From: a virus | Virus record (IMG/VR): IMGVR_UViG_3300027816_000052 | Coordinates: 188,480-252,479 of that record | DNA: 64,000 bases | Direction: 5' to 3' (one strand) | Shown here: piece by piece, positions 8,314-16,739 of the stretch | Layout: each line of letters starts with the position of its first letter | Numbering within the stretch: position 1 is the stretch's first letter | Notes under the pieces: model-generated | The model's database searches: none | Seen by the model: only the letters and a program-made list of their open reading frames with translations | What the model was told of the DNA's origin: nothing | Position numbers and translations under genes: made by a program

Positions 8314-10665
8314 ATGGCATATATAATTAAAAATACTTCAGGTTTATTAAATACAAGATTAACTGACGTTGGTAGAAGAAAGTTATCGCAAGGTAATTTT
8401 GTAATTAAGTATTTTCAAATTGGTGATAGTGAAGTTTGTTATGATTGTGTTCAAAATTTAAATCCAAAAAATAATTATGTAATTGAGCCAGCGTTTAATT
8501 CACAAAATAATGTTGGTGTTCCGGAAAGTAATAAACAAAATATTAAATATCCCTTTAAACAAAGTCCAACAACAACAAATACTTTTGGTATTGGTAATTT
8601 TGATTCTGTCGTTTCACCAATATATAATAGTGCAGCACCTAGAGGATTTTTTAAAGGTGAAGAAGGTAGTTGGTCAGCAAATACTGATTATGGATATTTG
8701 GTAACACCAAATTATTATATTGATATTACAACATTAACTGGGGGAACGAATCAAATATTGCTAATTAGTGGTACTTGTGATACATTAATACCACCAACAT
8801 CAGATGATTGTTGTTCACCCACACCAACACCAACTCCTCCACCAACTCCTCCACCAACTCCAACATCCATTTGTGATACGCCAACACCAACACCGTTTTG
8901 TACAACAGGACCATCACCGGGAGTTGGAATACCGCAAGTGGGTGATTTTATTACCATAATTTATGATTGCTGCGGTGATTGTGGAAAGATTAGAAATGGT
9001 TATACTATATTAACCTATAAAATATGTTGTTTAGATAATTTAGGTACAACCCTAACTTTAGATAGGGATTTACCCGATTTCGCAAGTTTAGGTTTTACGG
9101 GTGATGCTAGAGTCTTAATTTATCCATCTGAAATATCAGATTTTTATGGTACGTTTATTCCAAATGAAATTACTGACCAAGATTTAATTAACTATGAAAT
9201 TCCTTGTGATATTTCAGATGGTGTAATAAAAATATGGAATATGAATATTCCTTGGAGCGAATCACCAGCGGGTATTTTTTCATCGGTAACTCAGGATTAT
9301 ACAACATATAATAGTAGAACTTATTTAGGGTCAAAAGAATATTTTGGATATCAATCGGCTAATGGACAAACATTCCTAAACTCATCATATGAAAAATTTA
9401 GTTCAGATACGTATTACTATAATTCGTTTGATGAGCAAGTTTATCTCCAACCCAAAGACCAAAAAGCAATATCGCTAATTCACTATACGAATAATTCTGT
9501 GGATTTAATCTACGGTGAAAAATTTGCGATGAATCCTATTGACCCAACAGACGAGGGCGCAACAGGTCAAGCAATAAATTTTAAATTAGAAATACCTTGG
9601 TTATTGTGGCATAAATCAACTGATGGTAAAATAGGTGAAACCTTCTATGTAGATCCACCGGGTTATAATAAATTAAGTGTAAATTACATGGTATCATCTA
9701 AAAATGATGATATGAATGATCCGGGTTTAAGATATTATCATCTTTGGGACATAAATCCAGATTCAAATGGTAATTTGAATAGGGTCGGTAAAGTTTTTCC
9801 CGACTATAAGATGGTAATTATTGACGATGAGGAAATTATTGCAGCTATGTCATACAAAGCAAATAGAAATTGGACATTACCGGCACCTAAACTATCCTTA
9901 ATTAATTCAAATATTTGTGATGGTGATATGGGTACAACAACAGGTATTTTAGAAAATGATAATGAATATCTTTGGGTTACATATCGCTTAGGTAATCAAA
10001 CAACAAGTGCGTTTACAGAATCTTTACACTGTAATTATTATACATCAATACAAGGACCAAAGACCGGTTGTACAATAAATAGTCAAGATGTTTCTATTAG
10101 GTTTGGATTAGAATTTCCATTTTTAAATCAACCGACCGGTAGTTGTACATATGGTTTTTTTGCTGATAGCATGAGTATTTTAGCTCAAAAAGTTACTGGT
10201 GATACTAGACCAAACTCTGAAAATTGGATTGAAATTGATGTAACAAATCAATTAACATCGAGTATGATTGGTGGTTATATTACACAATCAGGACTTACTG
10301 CGACAACATTTGTTGTCGATATTGATTCATATACCGGAGGAACCACATATGAACTCAATTACGTAAACTTACCATCATTAAATGATAATGGCGAATCCTG
10401 TTTAAATTTTGGTGATGAATATTATTTCTATGGTAATCTAAAAACAGATATTGAAGCAACCATTTATGAGATGCGTTATGCGGTTAATTTACCAAATCAA
10501 CAATTTACTGTAAGTACTAATCCAACTTGGGGTAATGAAAAAAAATCATTTATTTCAGAAATTGGGCTTTACGATGAAAATAAAGATCTTATACTTTTAA
10601 CAAAACTACAATCACCACAATTAAGACAAGGTGAGCAGCAGTTTTTGATAAAACTTGATTTTTAA
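8314..10665 (+). CDS. Large virion structural protein, paralogue B
   Basis: 783 residues, three bases after paralogue A and collinear with it over nearly the whole length: TDVGRRKLSQG at the N-terminus, the IPWSESPAGIFSS block, the DSNGNLNRVGKV block, and similar C-termini (LQSPQLRQGEQQF versus LQSPQVREGIQQF). The main difference is the linker near residues 168-195, which is Pro-Thr (PTPTPTPPPTPPPTPT) here but Thr-rich in A. The pair probably arose by tandem gene duplication and may form a hetero-oligomer or alternative subunits. Function inferred only as virion structure. Confidence 0.8.
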   Translation: MAYIIKNTSGLLNTRLTDVGRRKLSQGNFVIKYFQIGDSEVCYDCVQNLNPKNNYVIEPAFNSQNNVGVPESNKQNIKYPFKQSPTTTNTFGIGNFDSVVSPIYNSAAPRGFFKGEEGSWSANTDYGYLVTPNYYIDITTLTGGTNQILLISGTCDTLIPPTSDDCCSPTPTPTPPPTPPPTPTSICDTPTPTPFCTTGPSPGVGIPQVGDFITIIYDCCGDCGKIRNGYTILTYKICCLDNLGTTLTLDRDLPDFASLGFTGDARVLIYPSEISDFYGTFIPNEITDQDLINYEIPCDISDGVIKIWNMNIPWSESPAGIFSSVTQDYTTYNSRTYLGSKEYFGYQSANGQTFLNSSYEKFSSDTYYYNSFDEQVYLQPKDQKAISLIHYTNNSVDLIYGEKFAMNPIDPTDEGATGQAINFKLEIPWLLWHKSTDGKIGETFYVDPPGYNKLSVNYMVSSKNDDMNDPGLRYYHLWDINPDSNGNLNRVGKVFPDYKMVIIDDEEIIAAMSYKANRNWTLPAPKLSLINSNICDGDMGTTTGILENDNEYLWVTYRLGNQTTSAFTESLHCNYYTSIQGPKTGCTINSQDVSIRFGLEFPFLNQPTGSCTYGFFADSMSILAQKVTGDTRPNSENWIEIDVTNQLTSSMIGGYITQSGLTATTFVVDIDSYTGGTTYELNYVNLPSLNDNGESCLNFGDEYYFYGNLKTDIEATIYEMRYAVNLPNQQFTVSTNPTWGNEKKSFISEIGLYDENKDLILLTKLQSPQLRQGEQQFLIKLDF

Positions 10666-10669
10666 TTTC

Positions 10670-11269
10670 ATGGCAAAAACAACAAAAAATAGCCCAAAAG
10701 TTCTTGGTTTAGATGTATCAACAAAGACAATTGGATGGGCGTTATTTGATATAAAAAATAAAGAGCTTTTAGAATTAACACATGTTTCACCAATAGTTAA
10801 AGAAAAAACTGAAGATAAAGTTAGAGAGCTATTACTTAAAGCGGACGTGTTTAAAACAAAATTAATTGAATATAAAAATATTGGAATTACTAAAGTAGTA
10901 ATTGAAGAACCTCTATTAAATAGTAATAATATTTATACCATTGGGATATTACTAAGATTTAATAGTTTTATTACAAAAATAATTTATGATGAACTTGGAA
11001 TTACCCCAGAATTCATTTCAACATATGACTCAAGGAAATTTGCATTTCCTGAATTAGTTAAACAAAATGATAAGGGTAAGTTTGTTCTATTTGGTGGCTT
11101 ACCTAAAGATATTGATAAAAAACAAATAATTTGGGATTTAGTATCCAGAAGAGAACCTCAAATTACTTGGTTATACAACAAAAAAAATCTAATAAAAAAA
11201 GAGTGTTATGATATGAGCGATGCTTATACCTGCGTTTTAGGTAAAATGAATGAGTTGAAGATTTGGTAA
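10670..11269 (+). CDS. RuvC-like Holliday junction nuclease
   Basis: 199 residues from the ATG at 10670; an upstream in-frame TTG lies in the previous gene's end and is less likely. RNase H-fold RuvC motifs are visible: LGLDVSTKTIGW with Asp15, VVIEEPLL with a catalytic Glu near 78, and a C-terminal YDMSDAY acidic motif near 180. Lengths near 160-200 are usual for RuvC. Such enzymes cut four-way junctions in recombination or before packaging. The primase and nuclease genes follow on the same strand. Confidence 0.85.
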   Translation: MAKTTKNSPKVLGLDVSTKTIGWALFDIKNKELLELTHVSPIVKEKTEDKVRELLLKADVFKTKLIEYKNIGITKVVIEEPLLNSNNIYTIGILLRFNSFITKIIYDELGITPEFISTYDSRKFAFPELVKQNDKGKFVLFGGLPKDIDKKQIIWDLVSRREPQITWLYNKKNLIKKECYDMSDAYTCVLGKMNELKIW

Positions 11270-11293
11270 TTTAGACTTTCTTTTCTATATTTT
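11262..11293 (+). promoter_or_regulatory. Bacteroidota-type promoter before primase
   Basis: TTTG at 11262-11265, 20 bases, then TATATTTT at 11286-11293 (last base differs from TAnnTTTG). The implied transcription start is within a base or two of the primase ATG at 11298, so the mRNA may be leaderless. Confidence 0.5.
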
Positions 11294-11297
11294 ATTT

Positions 11298-12215
11298 ATG
11301 GAAAATGAAAAAGATGTATTATTAGAGATACTAAGAACTATTTTAGGTAAAGAAAAGAATTATTATAATCTTAAACACCAAATTACTTTTGACTGTCCTG
11401 TTTGTAGTTATGAAATTAAGGGGTTAGAACAAGGTGATGGAAAGGGTAATCTTGAAATAAACACTGAAAGACTTATTTATAAATGTTGGTCATGTGGTGA
11501 TAGTCACGGTACACACGGTCCAGTAGGTAAACTAATTGATTTATGGGGTAATAAAAAACAAAAAAAGATTTTTGATTTAATTAGACCTAAAGATGATGAG
11601 ACAGTAAAGCCAATAATTCAAAAAATTAGGTTACCTGAAGGTTATATTAAATTTAAAGATTCCAATCCGATTCTTATAGCACATAAAGAAGCATATAATT
11701 ATCTAAAAAAGAGAGGTGTTACAGATGATATAATTGAGAAGTTTGATATTGGGTATACAGTAGATGGGGACTTTAAAAATAGAATAATAATTCCTTCATA
11801 TGATTCAAATAATAATTTAAATTATTTTATTGCAAGGTCTTGGGTTAAGACGAAAATGAAGTATAAAAATCCTACAATACCTAAAGAAACTATAATTTTT
11901 AATGAAAGTAGGGTTGATTTTAATAAAGATATTTATCTTTTAGAGGGTGCTTTCGACTCTATTTTTGTTGATAATAGTATACCTTTATTGGGTAAACATG
12001 TTAGTCCGTTACTTTTTGAAAAACTTTATAATGATGCTAAGAAAAATATTATTATCGCATTAGACGGGGACGCATTTAATAATGCACAAAAGTTATTTCA
12101 TGAATTAAATGGGGGTGTTTTATTTGGTAGAGTTAAATTATTAGAATTACCAAAAGATAAAGATGTTGCGGATTTAAGGGGACAAATAAATGAATTTGAA
12201 ATTTTTATAAAGTAA
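11298..12215 (+). CDS. DNA primase, DnaG type (zinc finger plus TOPRIM)
   Basis: 305 residues. The N-terminus has a CHC2-type zinc-binding module (DCPVCSYE and YKCWSCGDSHG, residues ~32-75). The C-terminal half has TOPRIM signatures: LLEGAFDSIF with the Glu near 215 and ALDGDAFNN near 254, then KDKDVADLRG. There is no helicase domain, so it is primase only, shorter than bacterial DnaG (~600). It makes RNA primers for the phage fork. The stop overlaps the next gene's start (TAATGA), suggesting coupling. Confidence 0.88.
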   Translation: MENEKDVLLEILRTILGKEKNYYNLKHQITFDCPVCSYEIKGLEQGDGKGNLEINTERLIYKCWSCGDSHGTHGPVGKLIDLWGNKKQKKIFDLIRPKDDETVKPIIQKIRLPEGYIKFKDSNPILIAHKEAYNYLKKRGVTDDIIEKFDIGYTVDGDFKNRIIIPSYDSNNNLNYFIARSWVKTKMKYKNPTIPKETIIFNESRVDFNKDIYLLEGAFDSIFVDNSIPLLGKHVSPLLFEKLYNDAKKNIIIALDGDAFNNAQKLFHELNGGVLFGRVKLLELPKDKDVADLRGQINEFEIFIK

Positions 12216-13072
12216 TGATTGATTTAATTACAGTAAGAGAAGAAATAATAGATATTTTAAAAAATAAGTATGAAAGTCAAAAACTTTCTTTTTTAGAGGA
12301 AAATCACATTTATTTTATGAATGATATTGACGGTAATTTAAGAAATGATTGGCCTTCAGTGTCAAAAGTTCTTAAATATTTTTATGATGAATTTGATGCA
12401 GAATCAATTGCTCATAAGAAAAGTAAGGGTGATTTAGCAGTTAAACAAGCATTATTAGATGAATGGAGTAAATCGGGTGAATTAGCGGTTAATATGGGTT
12501 CTAGGGTTCACTATCTTCTAGAAAAAGAATCGCTTAAAATTTTCAACATTGAAAAAGAAGTTAGACAACCAACATTTGATTGTGATTTTGACCAAATATT
12601 AAAAAGTGATGCTATGATTCAGGGCGGAATTAAATTTCTTAATTTAATGAAAGAGCGAGGCGCTGTTTTATTAGATACCGAGGTCGTTTTAGGTTCGGCT
12701 GAATTAGGATATGTTGGTCAAGCAGACAAAATTTGGCTAATTGAAAATAAAAATAAAGACGGGTTTGGGGTTATTGTTTCTGACTATAAGAGTAATAAAC
12801 CAAAAAATTTTATACCAAATAGTTTTACTAAAAAAATGAAATTTCCATTTATCTTTTTAGATGATACAGCATTGGGTCATTACTCGGTTCAATTACCACT
12901 ATACGGTAAACTTTTTCTAAAAATGTTAGAGGGTACAAAATACGAAAATTTAAAACTCTACGGCTGTATAATAGTACTACTTAAGGACGATTCAGATTTT
13001 GAAGAATTTAGAGTCGGTAAAGGTGCTATGGATACCGCATTAACTATGGACGTAAAAAAATACCTGAAATAG
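12215..13072 (+). CDS. PD-(D/E)XK exonuclease, RecB/Cas4-like
   Basis: 285 residues, start overlapping the primase stop. Features of the RecB-family nuclease fold: WPSVSKVLKYF near the N-terminus, GSRVHYLLE with a conserved His, then GQADKIWLI followed by VSDYKSNKP, giving the D...DxK core. Such enzymes act on DNA ends in phage recombination and replication. It lacks the obvious cysteine cluster of Cas4. Fold recognised from motifs; substrate not known. Confidence 0.75.
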   Translation: MIDLITVREEIIDILKNKYESQKLSFLEENHIYFMNDIDGNLRNDWPSVSKVLKYFYDEFDAESIAHKKSKGDLAVKQALLDEWSKSGELAVNMGSRVHYLLEKESLKIFNIEKEVRQPTFDCDFDQILKSDAMIQGGIKFLNLMKERGAVLLDTEVVLGSAELGYVGQADKIWLIENKNKDGFGVIVSDYKSNKPKNFIPNSFTKKMKFPFIFLDDTALGHYSVQLPLYGKLFLKMLEGTKYENLKLYGCIIVLLKDDSDFEEFRVGKGAMDTALTMDVKKYLK

Positions 13073-13096
13073 TTTTTTTTGTTAGAGATTTTTTCA

Positions 13097-13104
13097 TATC
13101 TTTG
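13097..13104 (+). promoter_or_regulatory. Promoter -7 element TATCTTTG
   Basis: TATCTTTG 19 bases before the ATG at 13123 matches the Bacteroidota -7 element. At the usual 20-base spacing the -33 region is TTTT rather than TTTG, so the match is partial. Confidence 0.5.
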
Positions 13105-13122
13105 TAGTTCAAAAAATAAATT

Positions 13123-13989
13123 ATGTCAAAAGTATCTGAACTTCAAACAAAATACGCTAAACAAGTTAGTGCAGCTATTTTCCAAAGTTTCTTACATGCT
13201 GATAAAACAGAAACTAAGAAATATTTGGAATTTATGTGTAAACTTTGGTCGAATAGAGATAAGAACAAACTAACTAGGTCGGCTAAAGTAATTGAACTTG
13301 TTAATGATTTTGATAGTTGTTTAAGTTATCTTACAAATAAAGATATTTACTCTCCTGAATACACTAATCTTAAAATTCTTCAAGATAGGATTGATGATGC
13401 GATGAGTCGCAAATTAGAAAAAGAATTTGAACCCAAAAAACATGGGACAAAAATTTATGAGACCGAAAATATTTTAATTGTAAGACCGTTAACCCAAGAG
13501 GGTTCAGATAAATGGGGGGCAAACACCAAGTGGTGTACTACCGGTAAAAATAGCAGGTTTAAAGAATATTTTAGACGAGGCGTTATCATCTATTTAATAG
13601 ATAAAAAAGCATCAAGAAATAGTGGATATAATAAAATAGCTTTTTATATTAATTGGAATAACCATTCTGTTTTTACGAATGATATTGAAGTATATAATCA
13701 ACTTGATTCAAGAATTTATGATAAACATATGTTAAATTCGGGATGGAATAGACAAGATATTATTACAATTTTTAATATTATTAGAACATATATGTTTAAT
13801 CTTGAGTTCGTTTTTAAAGCAAAAGAAAATGTGTCAAACACAATCAATACATTAAATAATATTGATATTGATAAATTAATGGAATCTATTCATCTCATTA
13901 GTGAGTCAAATGTTGAAGATAGAGATTATGTTTTAGAAATTAAAAATAACATTGATTTCATTACAAATAAATTAAAGGAAATTATTTAA
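13123..13989 (+). CDS. WCT-motif phage protein, copy 1
   Basis: 288 residues. The central block has LTQEGSDKWGANTKWCTTG followed by FKEYFRRGVIIYLID and NKIAFYIN. The same arrangement, a TKWCT (or SWCIS) core, then an aromatic stretch, then a hydrophobic strand ending in Lys/Asp, is present in the proteins at 15272 and 29416. I know similar sequences from large phages but no biochemical role. It has its own promoter-like element and sits just before the SbcD-like gene. Confidence 0.7.
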   Translation: MSKVSELQTKYAKQVSAAIFQSFLHADKTETKKYLEFMCKLWSNRDKNKLTRSAKVIELVNDFDSCLSYLTNKDIYSPEYTNLKILQDRIDDAMSRKLEKEFEPKKHGTKIYETENILIVRPLTQEGSDKWGANTKWCTTGKNSRFKEYFRRGVIIYLIDKKASRNSGYNKIAFYINWNNHSVFTNDIEVYNQLDSRIYDKHMLNSGWNRQDIITIFNIIRTYMFNLEFVFKAKENVSNTINTLNNIDIDKLMESIHLISESNVEDRDYVLEIKNNIDFITNKLKEII

Positions 13990-13991
13990 AT

Positions 13992-14771
13992 ATGATAAAT
14001 AAAATTATTCATTTTAGTGACCTACACATTAGGTTATTTAAGGATCACGATTTGTATCGTGAAATTATGTCTGATGCTTTTAAACAGTGGAGAGATATAA
14101 AACCAGATAGAATTGTTTTTACTGGTGATTTGGTTCATAGTAAGAATCAAATGACACCAGAACTTGTAGAAATGATTCGTTGGGTTTTGACCGAATGTTC
14201 AAGTATTTGTAAAACAATTCTAATTCCGGGAAACCATGATTTTCTTGAAAACAATATGTCGAGACTTGATGCAATTAGTCCTGTTCTTGACGCACTAAAT
14301 GATTCAAATATTGTTTATTACAAAACAAGAGGTGTTTATGAAGATGATAACATTGATTGGGTTGTATATTCATTGTATGAACATAATATACCTCCGGTAA
14401 TTGAAAAAAATGATAGACTAAAAATTGGATTATTTCATGGACCAATTGTTGGATTAAAGACTGATGTTGGTTATGAGTTTGATTCGGGTTTTGATAAGAA
14501 TGGATTTGATGGGTGCGACCTCGTTTTATGTGGGGATATACACAGGAGGCAAATTTTTGATATCCCAAATGGAAGAAAAGCATATATGATTGGCTCATGC
14601 GCTATGCAGAATTTTGGTGAGAAAATATCCAATCATGGTTATGGGGTTTATGATGTAAAACAAGATAAATATACTACTCACGATTTGACAAATAAGAGAC
14701 CATTTCTTAAATTTAAGATATCGTCAATCGATGATATTGAAAATGGTAATGAAATTTTAGTAAATGAATGA
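13992..14771 (+). CDS. SbcD/Mre11-like recombination exonuclease subunit (T4 gp47 type)
   Basis: 259 residues. Calcineurin-like phosphoesterase motifs in order: SDLHIR (Asp10, His12), TGDLVHS (~44-50), PGNHDFLE (~79-86), LFHGPI and CGDIHRR. These are the Mn-binding residues of Mre11/SbcD/gp47 nucleases. It pairs with the SbcC-like ATPase encoded at 16740 to process DNA ends in recombination-dependent replication. Shorter than T4 gp47 (~339) because little follows the catalytic domain. It overlaps the next gene by four bases. Confidence 0.88.
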   Translation: MINKIIHFSDLHIRLFKDHDLYREIMSDAFKQWRDIKPDRIVFTGDLVHSKNQMTPELVEMIRWVLTECSSICKTILIPGNHDFLENNMSRLDAISPVLDALNDSNIVYYKTRGVYEDDNIDWVVYSLYEHNIPPVIEKNDRLKIGLFHGPIVGLKTDVGYEFDSGFDKNGFDGCDLVLCGDIHRRQIFDIPNGRKAYMIGSCAMQNFGEKISNHGYGVYDVKQDKYTTHDLTNKRPFLKFKISSIDDIENGNEILVNE

Positions 14772-15268
14772 CGATTCCAAAAAACATAAAAGATGAAATT
14801 AATCAATATTGTAAATTAAATAATATTGAAAATGTTGATTCTTTTTTTATTAAAATAATTAAAAGCGGTTTTGATATTGAAAAATATGGTCTTTTGAATG
14901 ACGTTGAACCAAAAATTATTGAAAAAGAAATAGAAAAAATAGTTTATCGTGATGTTATAAAAGAAGTACCTGTAATTGAATATGTTGAGATTGAAAAACC
15001 GGTTGAAGTTATAAAAGAAGTGACAAAAGAAATTCCTGTTGAAAATCAAGTTATTAAAGAGGTAATTGTTGAAAAAGAAATTATTATTGAAAATAAAGAA
15101 AAACAAAAAGCTCTGGAAGCAACAATACAAAAACTTAGAAACGAATTAAATGAGAAAAACAAAAAAATTGGTGAACTAGAAAATACGTTAAACGAAATTA
15201 ATACAGTTTACAGTAAACCGGCAATTTTTTTGAATGGCTCAAACTTAAACAATCCAATAAAAAAATAA
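14768..15268 (+). CDS. Coiled-coil protein with Glu/Val/Lys repeats
   Basis: 166 residues. After an N-terminal ~45-residue helical segment come degenerate repeats rich in Glu, Val, Ile and Lys (EVPVIEYVEIEKPVEVI, EVTKEIPVE) and then a long coiled coil (residues ~110-150). Lies between the SbcD-like gene and the second WCT protein. No enzyme motif is seen. It could be a structural spacer or an accessory DNA-binding subunit; unassigned. Confidence 0.7.
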   Translation: MTIPKNIKDEINQYCKLNNIENVDSFFIKIIKSGFDIEKYGLLNDVEPKIIEKEIEKIVYRDVIKEVPVIEYVEIEKPVEVIKEVTKEIPVENQVIKEVIVEKEIIIENKEKQKALEATIQKLRNELNEKNKKIGELENTLNEINTVYSKPAIFLNGSNLNNPIKK

Positions 15269-15271
15269 ATT

Positions 15272-16195
15272 ATGTCTAAAATCGAAGAATTAAAAAAACA
15301 AAACCCCAATCTTATAATTGATTTTGTTGATGTTATTAAACTTTTATTAGAAAAACCAAAATATGTTGAATTAATGGTTAACTTATCTAAGAAAGATAAA
15401 AAATTTGATTCGGAAAAACCTTATATTAAAAATAATTTAAGAGAAAATTTTTATATTTCGGAAGAAAAAACTAAAGATAAATCATCAATTGAACTTATAA
15501 TAATTAATTATTTCGTAGAAACATTTATTGGTAAAGACAATTACGAAATATTTTATGATTTTATGTCATATAATGAAAGAAAATTAATTGAGAATAACGA
15601 TTTAAGTAAATATTCATCTTTTGATGATGTTAGAAATGCGGTTGCTATTGCCGAATTAAAATCAAATACAAAAGAATTTGAAAAAGAAATTGTTAAATTA
15701 TATGAAACAAATGAGTGGTTGGTTTTAAAACCATTAAGCTGGGAAGCATCAAAAAAATATGGTAATAGTACGAAATGGTGTACAGCAGCTAGAGGCGAAT
15801 ATTATCAATTTTACCGATACTCTAAACAGGGTATTCTAATTTATTGTTTAAATAAATTAACAGGTAAAAAAGTTGCGTTCTTTAAAGAACTTGATAATGA
15901 AATTTCTTTTTGGAATGCTGAAGATAGAAGAATCGATTCAATTGAATCTGGATTATCTATAGATGTTCTTGATATTATCAAAAACGAAATTCATAATTGT
16001 AAAAATTCTAATTTTTCTTTGTTTAGTCAAAATGAAATTCTAAATTATAATTCTTTAATGGAGGATAACGTTAAAGATGTGAGTAATGAACTTCAAGTAT
16101 ACGATGAAAATCATTTTAGAAACAATACAGCGGAATACGTTGTACGGGATGAGCCAAGAAATCAACTTAGAATTGTATATCCACCAAATAATTGA
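15272..16195 (+). CDS. WCT-motif phage protein, copy 2
   Basis: 307 residues. A central block with LSWEASKKYGNSTKWCTAA, then YYQFYRYSKQGILIYCLN and KKVAFFKEL, is clearly related to the protein at 13123 and more distantly to that at 29416. The N-terminal third is helical and lysine-rich; the C-terminal ~60 residues are variable. Both copies flank the SbcD-like gene within 2.5 kb, so local duplication is likely. Function unknown. Confidence 0.7.
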   Translation: MSKIEELKKQNPNLIIDFVDVIKLLLEKPKYVELMVNLSKKDKKFDSEKPYIKNNLRENFYISEEKTKDKSSIELIIINYFVETFIGKDNYEIFYDFMSYNERKLIENNDLSKYSSFDDVRNAVAIAELKSNTKEFEKEIVKLYETNEWLVLKPLSWEASKKYGNSTKWCTAARGEYYQFYRYSKQGILIYCLNKLTGKKVAFFKELDNEISFWNAEDRRIDSIESGLSIDVLDIIKNEIHNCKNSNFSLFSQNEILNYNSLMEDNVKDVSNELQVYDENHFRNNTAEYVVRDEPRNQLRIVYPPNN

Positions 16196-16204
16196 TAAAA
16201 TAGT

Positions 16205-16549
16205 ATGATAACAAAATTAATTTTATGGAGTATATTAAGTTACGGCTTAATGAATATAATGGTTTACGGTTCAATCTTTTCCGGATTAAGAAATGACTTA
16301 GAATCGTGGGGTAATAGTAAATTACCGCTTAATGAACTTGCTAATTTTATAAGCGGAATACTATCATGTCCGATGTGTTTCTCGGTCTGGGGTGGGTTTT
16401 TTCTAGGTGTATTTGTATATTCACCAACAAATGAGTTGTTTGATATATCAAAATATATTTCATGGTTTTTCGATGGAATTTATTCATCCGGAATTGTTTG
16501 GTCAATAAACGCCATTGTTGAATGGTTTGAAGAATCTAAAAATAAATAA
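16205..16549 (+). CDS. DUF1360-like small membrane protein
   Basis: 114 residues with hydrophobic segments near residues 5-25, 50-70 and 85-105 and the motif ILSCPMCFSVWGGFFLG, characteristic of the DUF1360 family found in phages and bacteria. Inner-membrane location predicted. Function of the family is unknown. It sits between recombination genes with close spacing. Confidence 0.7.
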   Translation: MITKLILWSILSYGLMNIMVYGSIFSGLRNDLESWGNSKLPLNELANFISGILSCPMCFSVWGGFFLGVFVYSPTNELFDISKYISWFFDGIYSSGIVWSINAIVEWFEESKNK

Positions 16550-16550
16550 A

Positions 16551-16736
16551 ATGGGACAAAAAAAGAAAGAACATAGAAAAAAAATTAAAGCACGTAATGA
16601 ACGTATTAAACAAGAACGTAATCGTGTTGAGAAAATATACAGTGAAATGTATAAAAAAGTAATGATGGAGAGAATTAAGGAGATTAGTGCTAAAACATCA
16701 GGTGATACACAAAATGAAGAGCAAAAAACTATTTAA
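16551..16736 (+). CDS. Small highly basic coiled-coil protein
   Basis: 61 residues from ATG 16551, one base after the preceding stop; an earlier in-frame ATG inside the DUF1360 gene is unlikely. Starts MGQKKKEHRKK and is almost entirely Lys/Arg/Glu helix until a polar tail. It could bind nucleic acid. The stop lies three bases before the SbcC-like gene. Confidence 0.65.
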   Translation: MGQKKKEHRKKIKARNERIKQERNRVEKIYSEMYKKVMMERIKEISAKTSGDTQNEEQKTI

Positions 16737-16739
16737 CGA

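Noticed and set aside
1-10665. Diversity-generating retroelement near tail genes
   Set aside because: No reverse transcriptase and no template/variable repeat pair was seen; adenine-rich stretches are general here.
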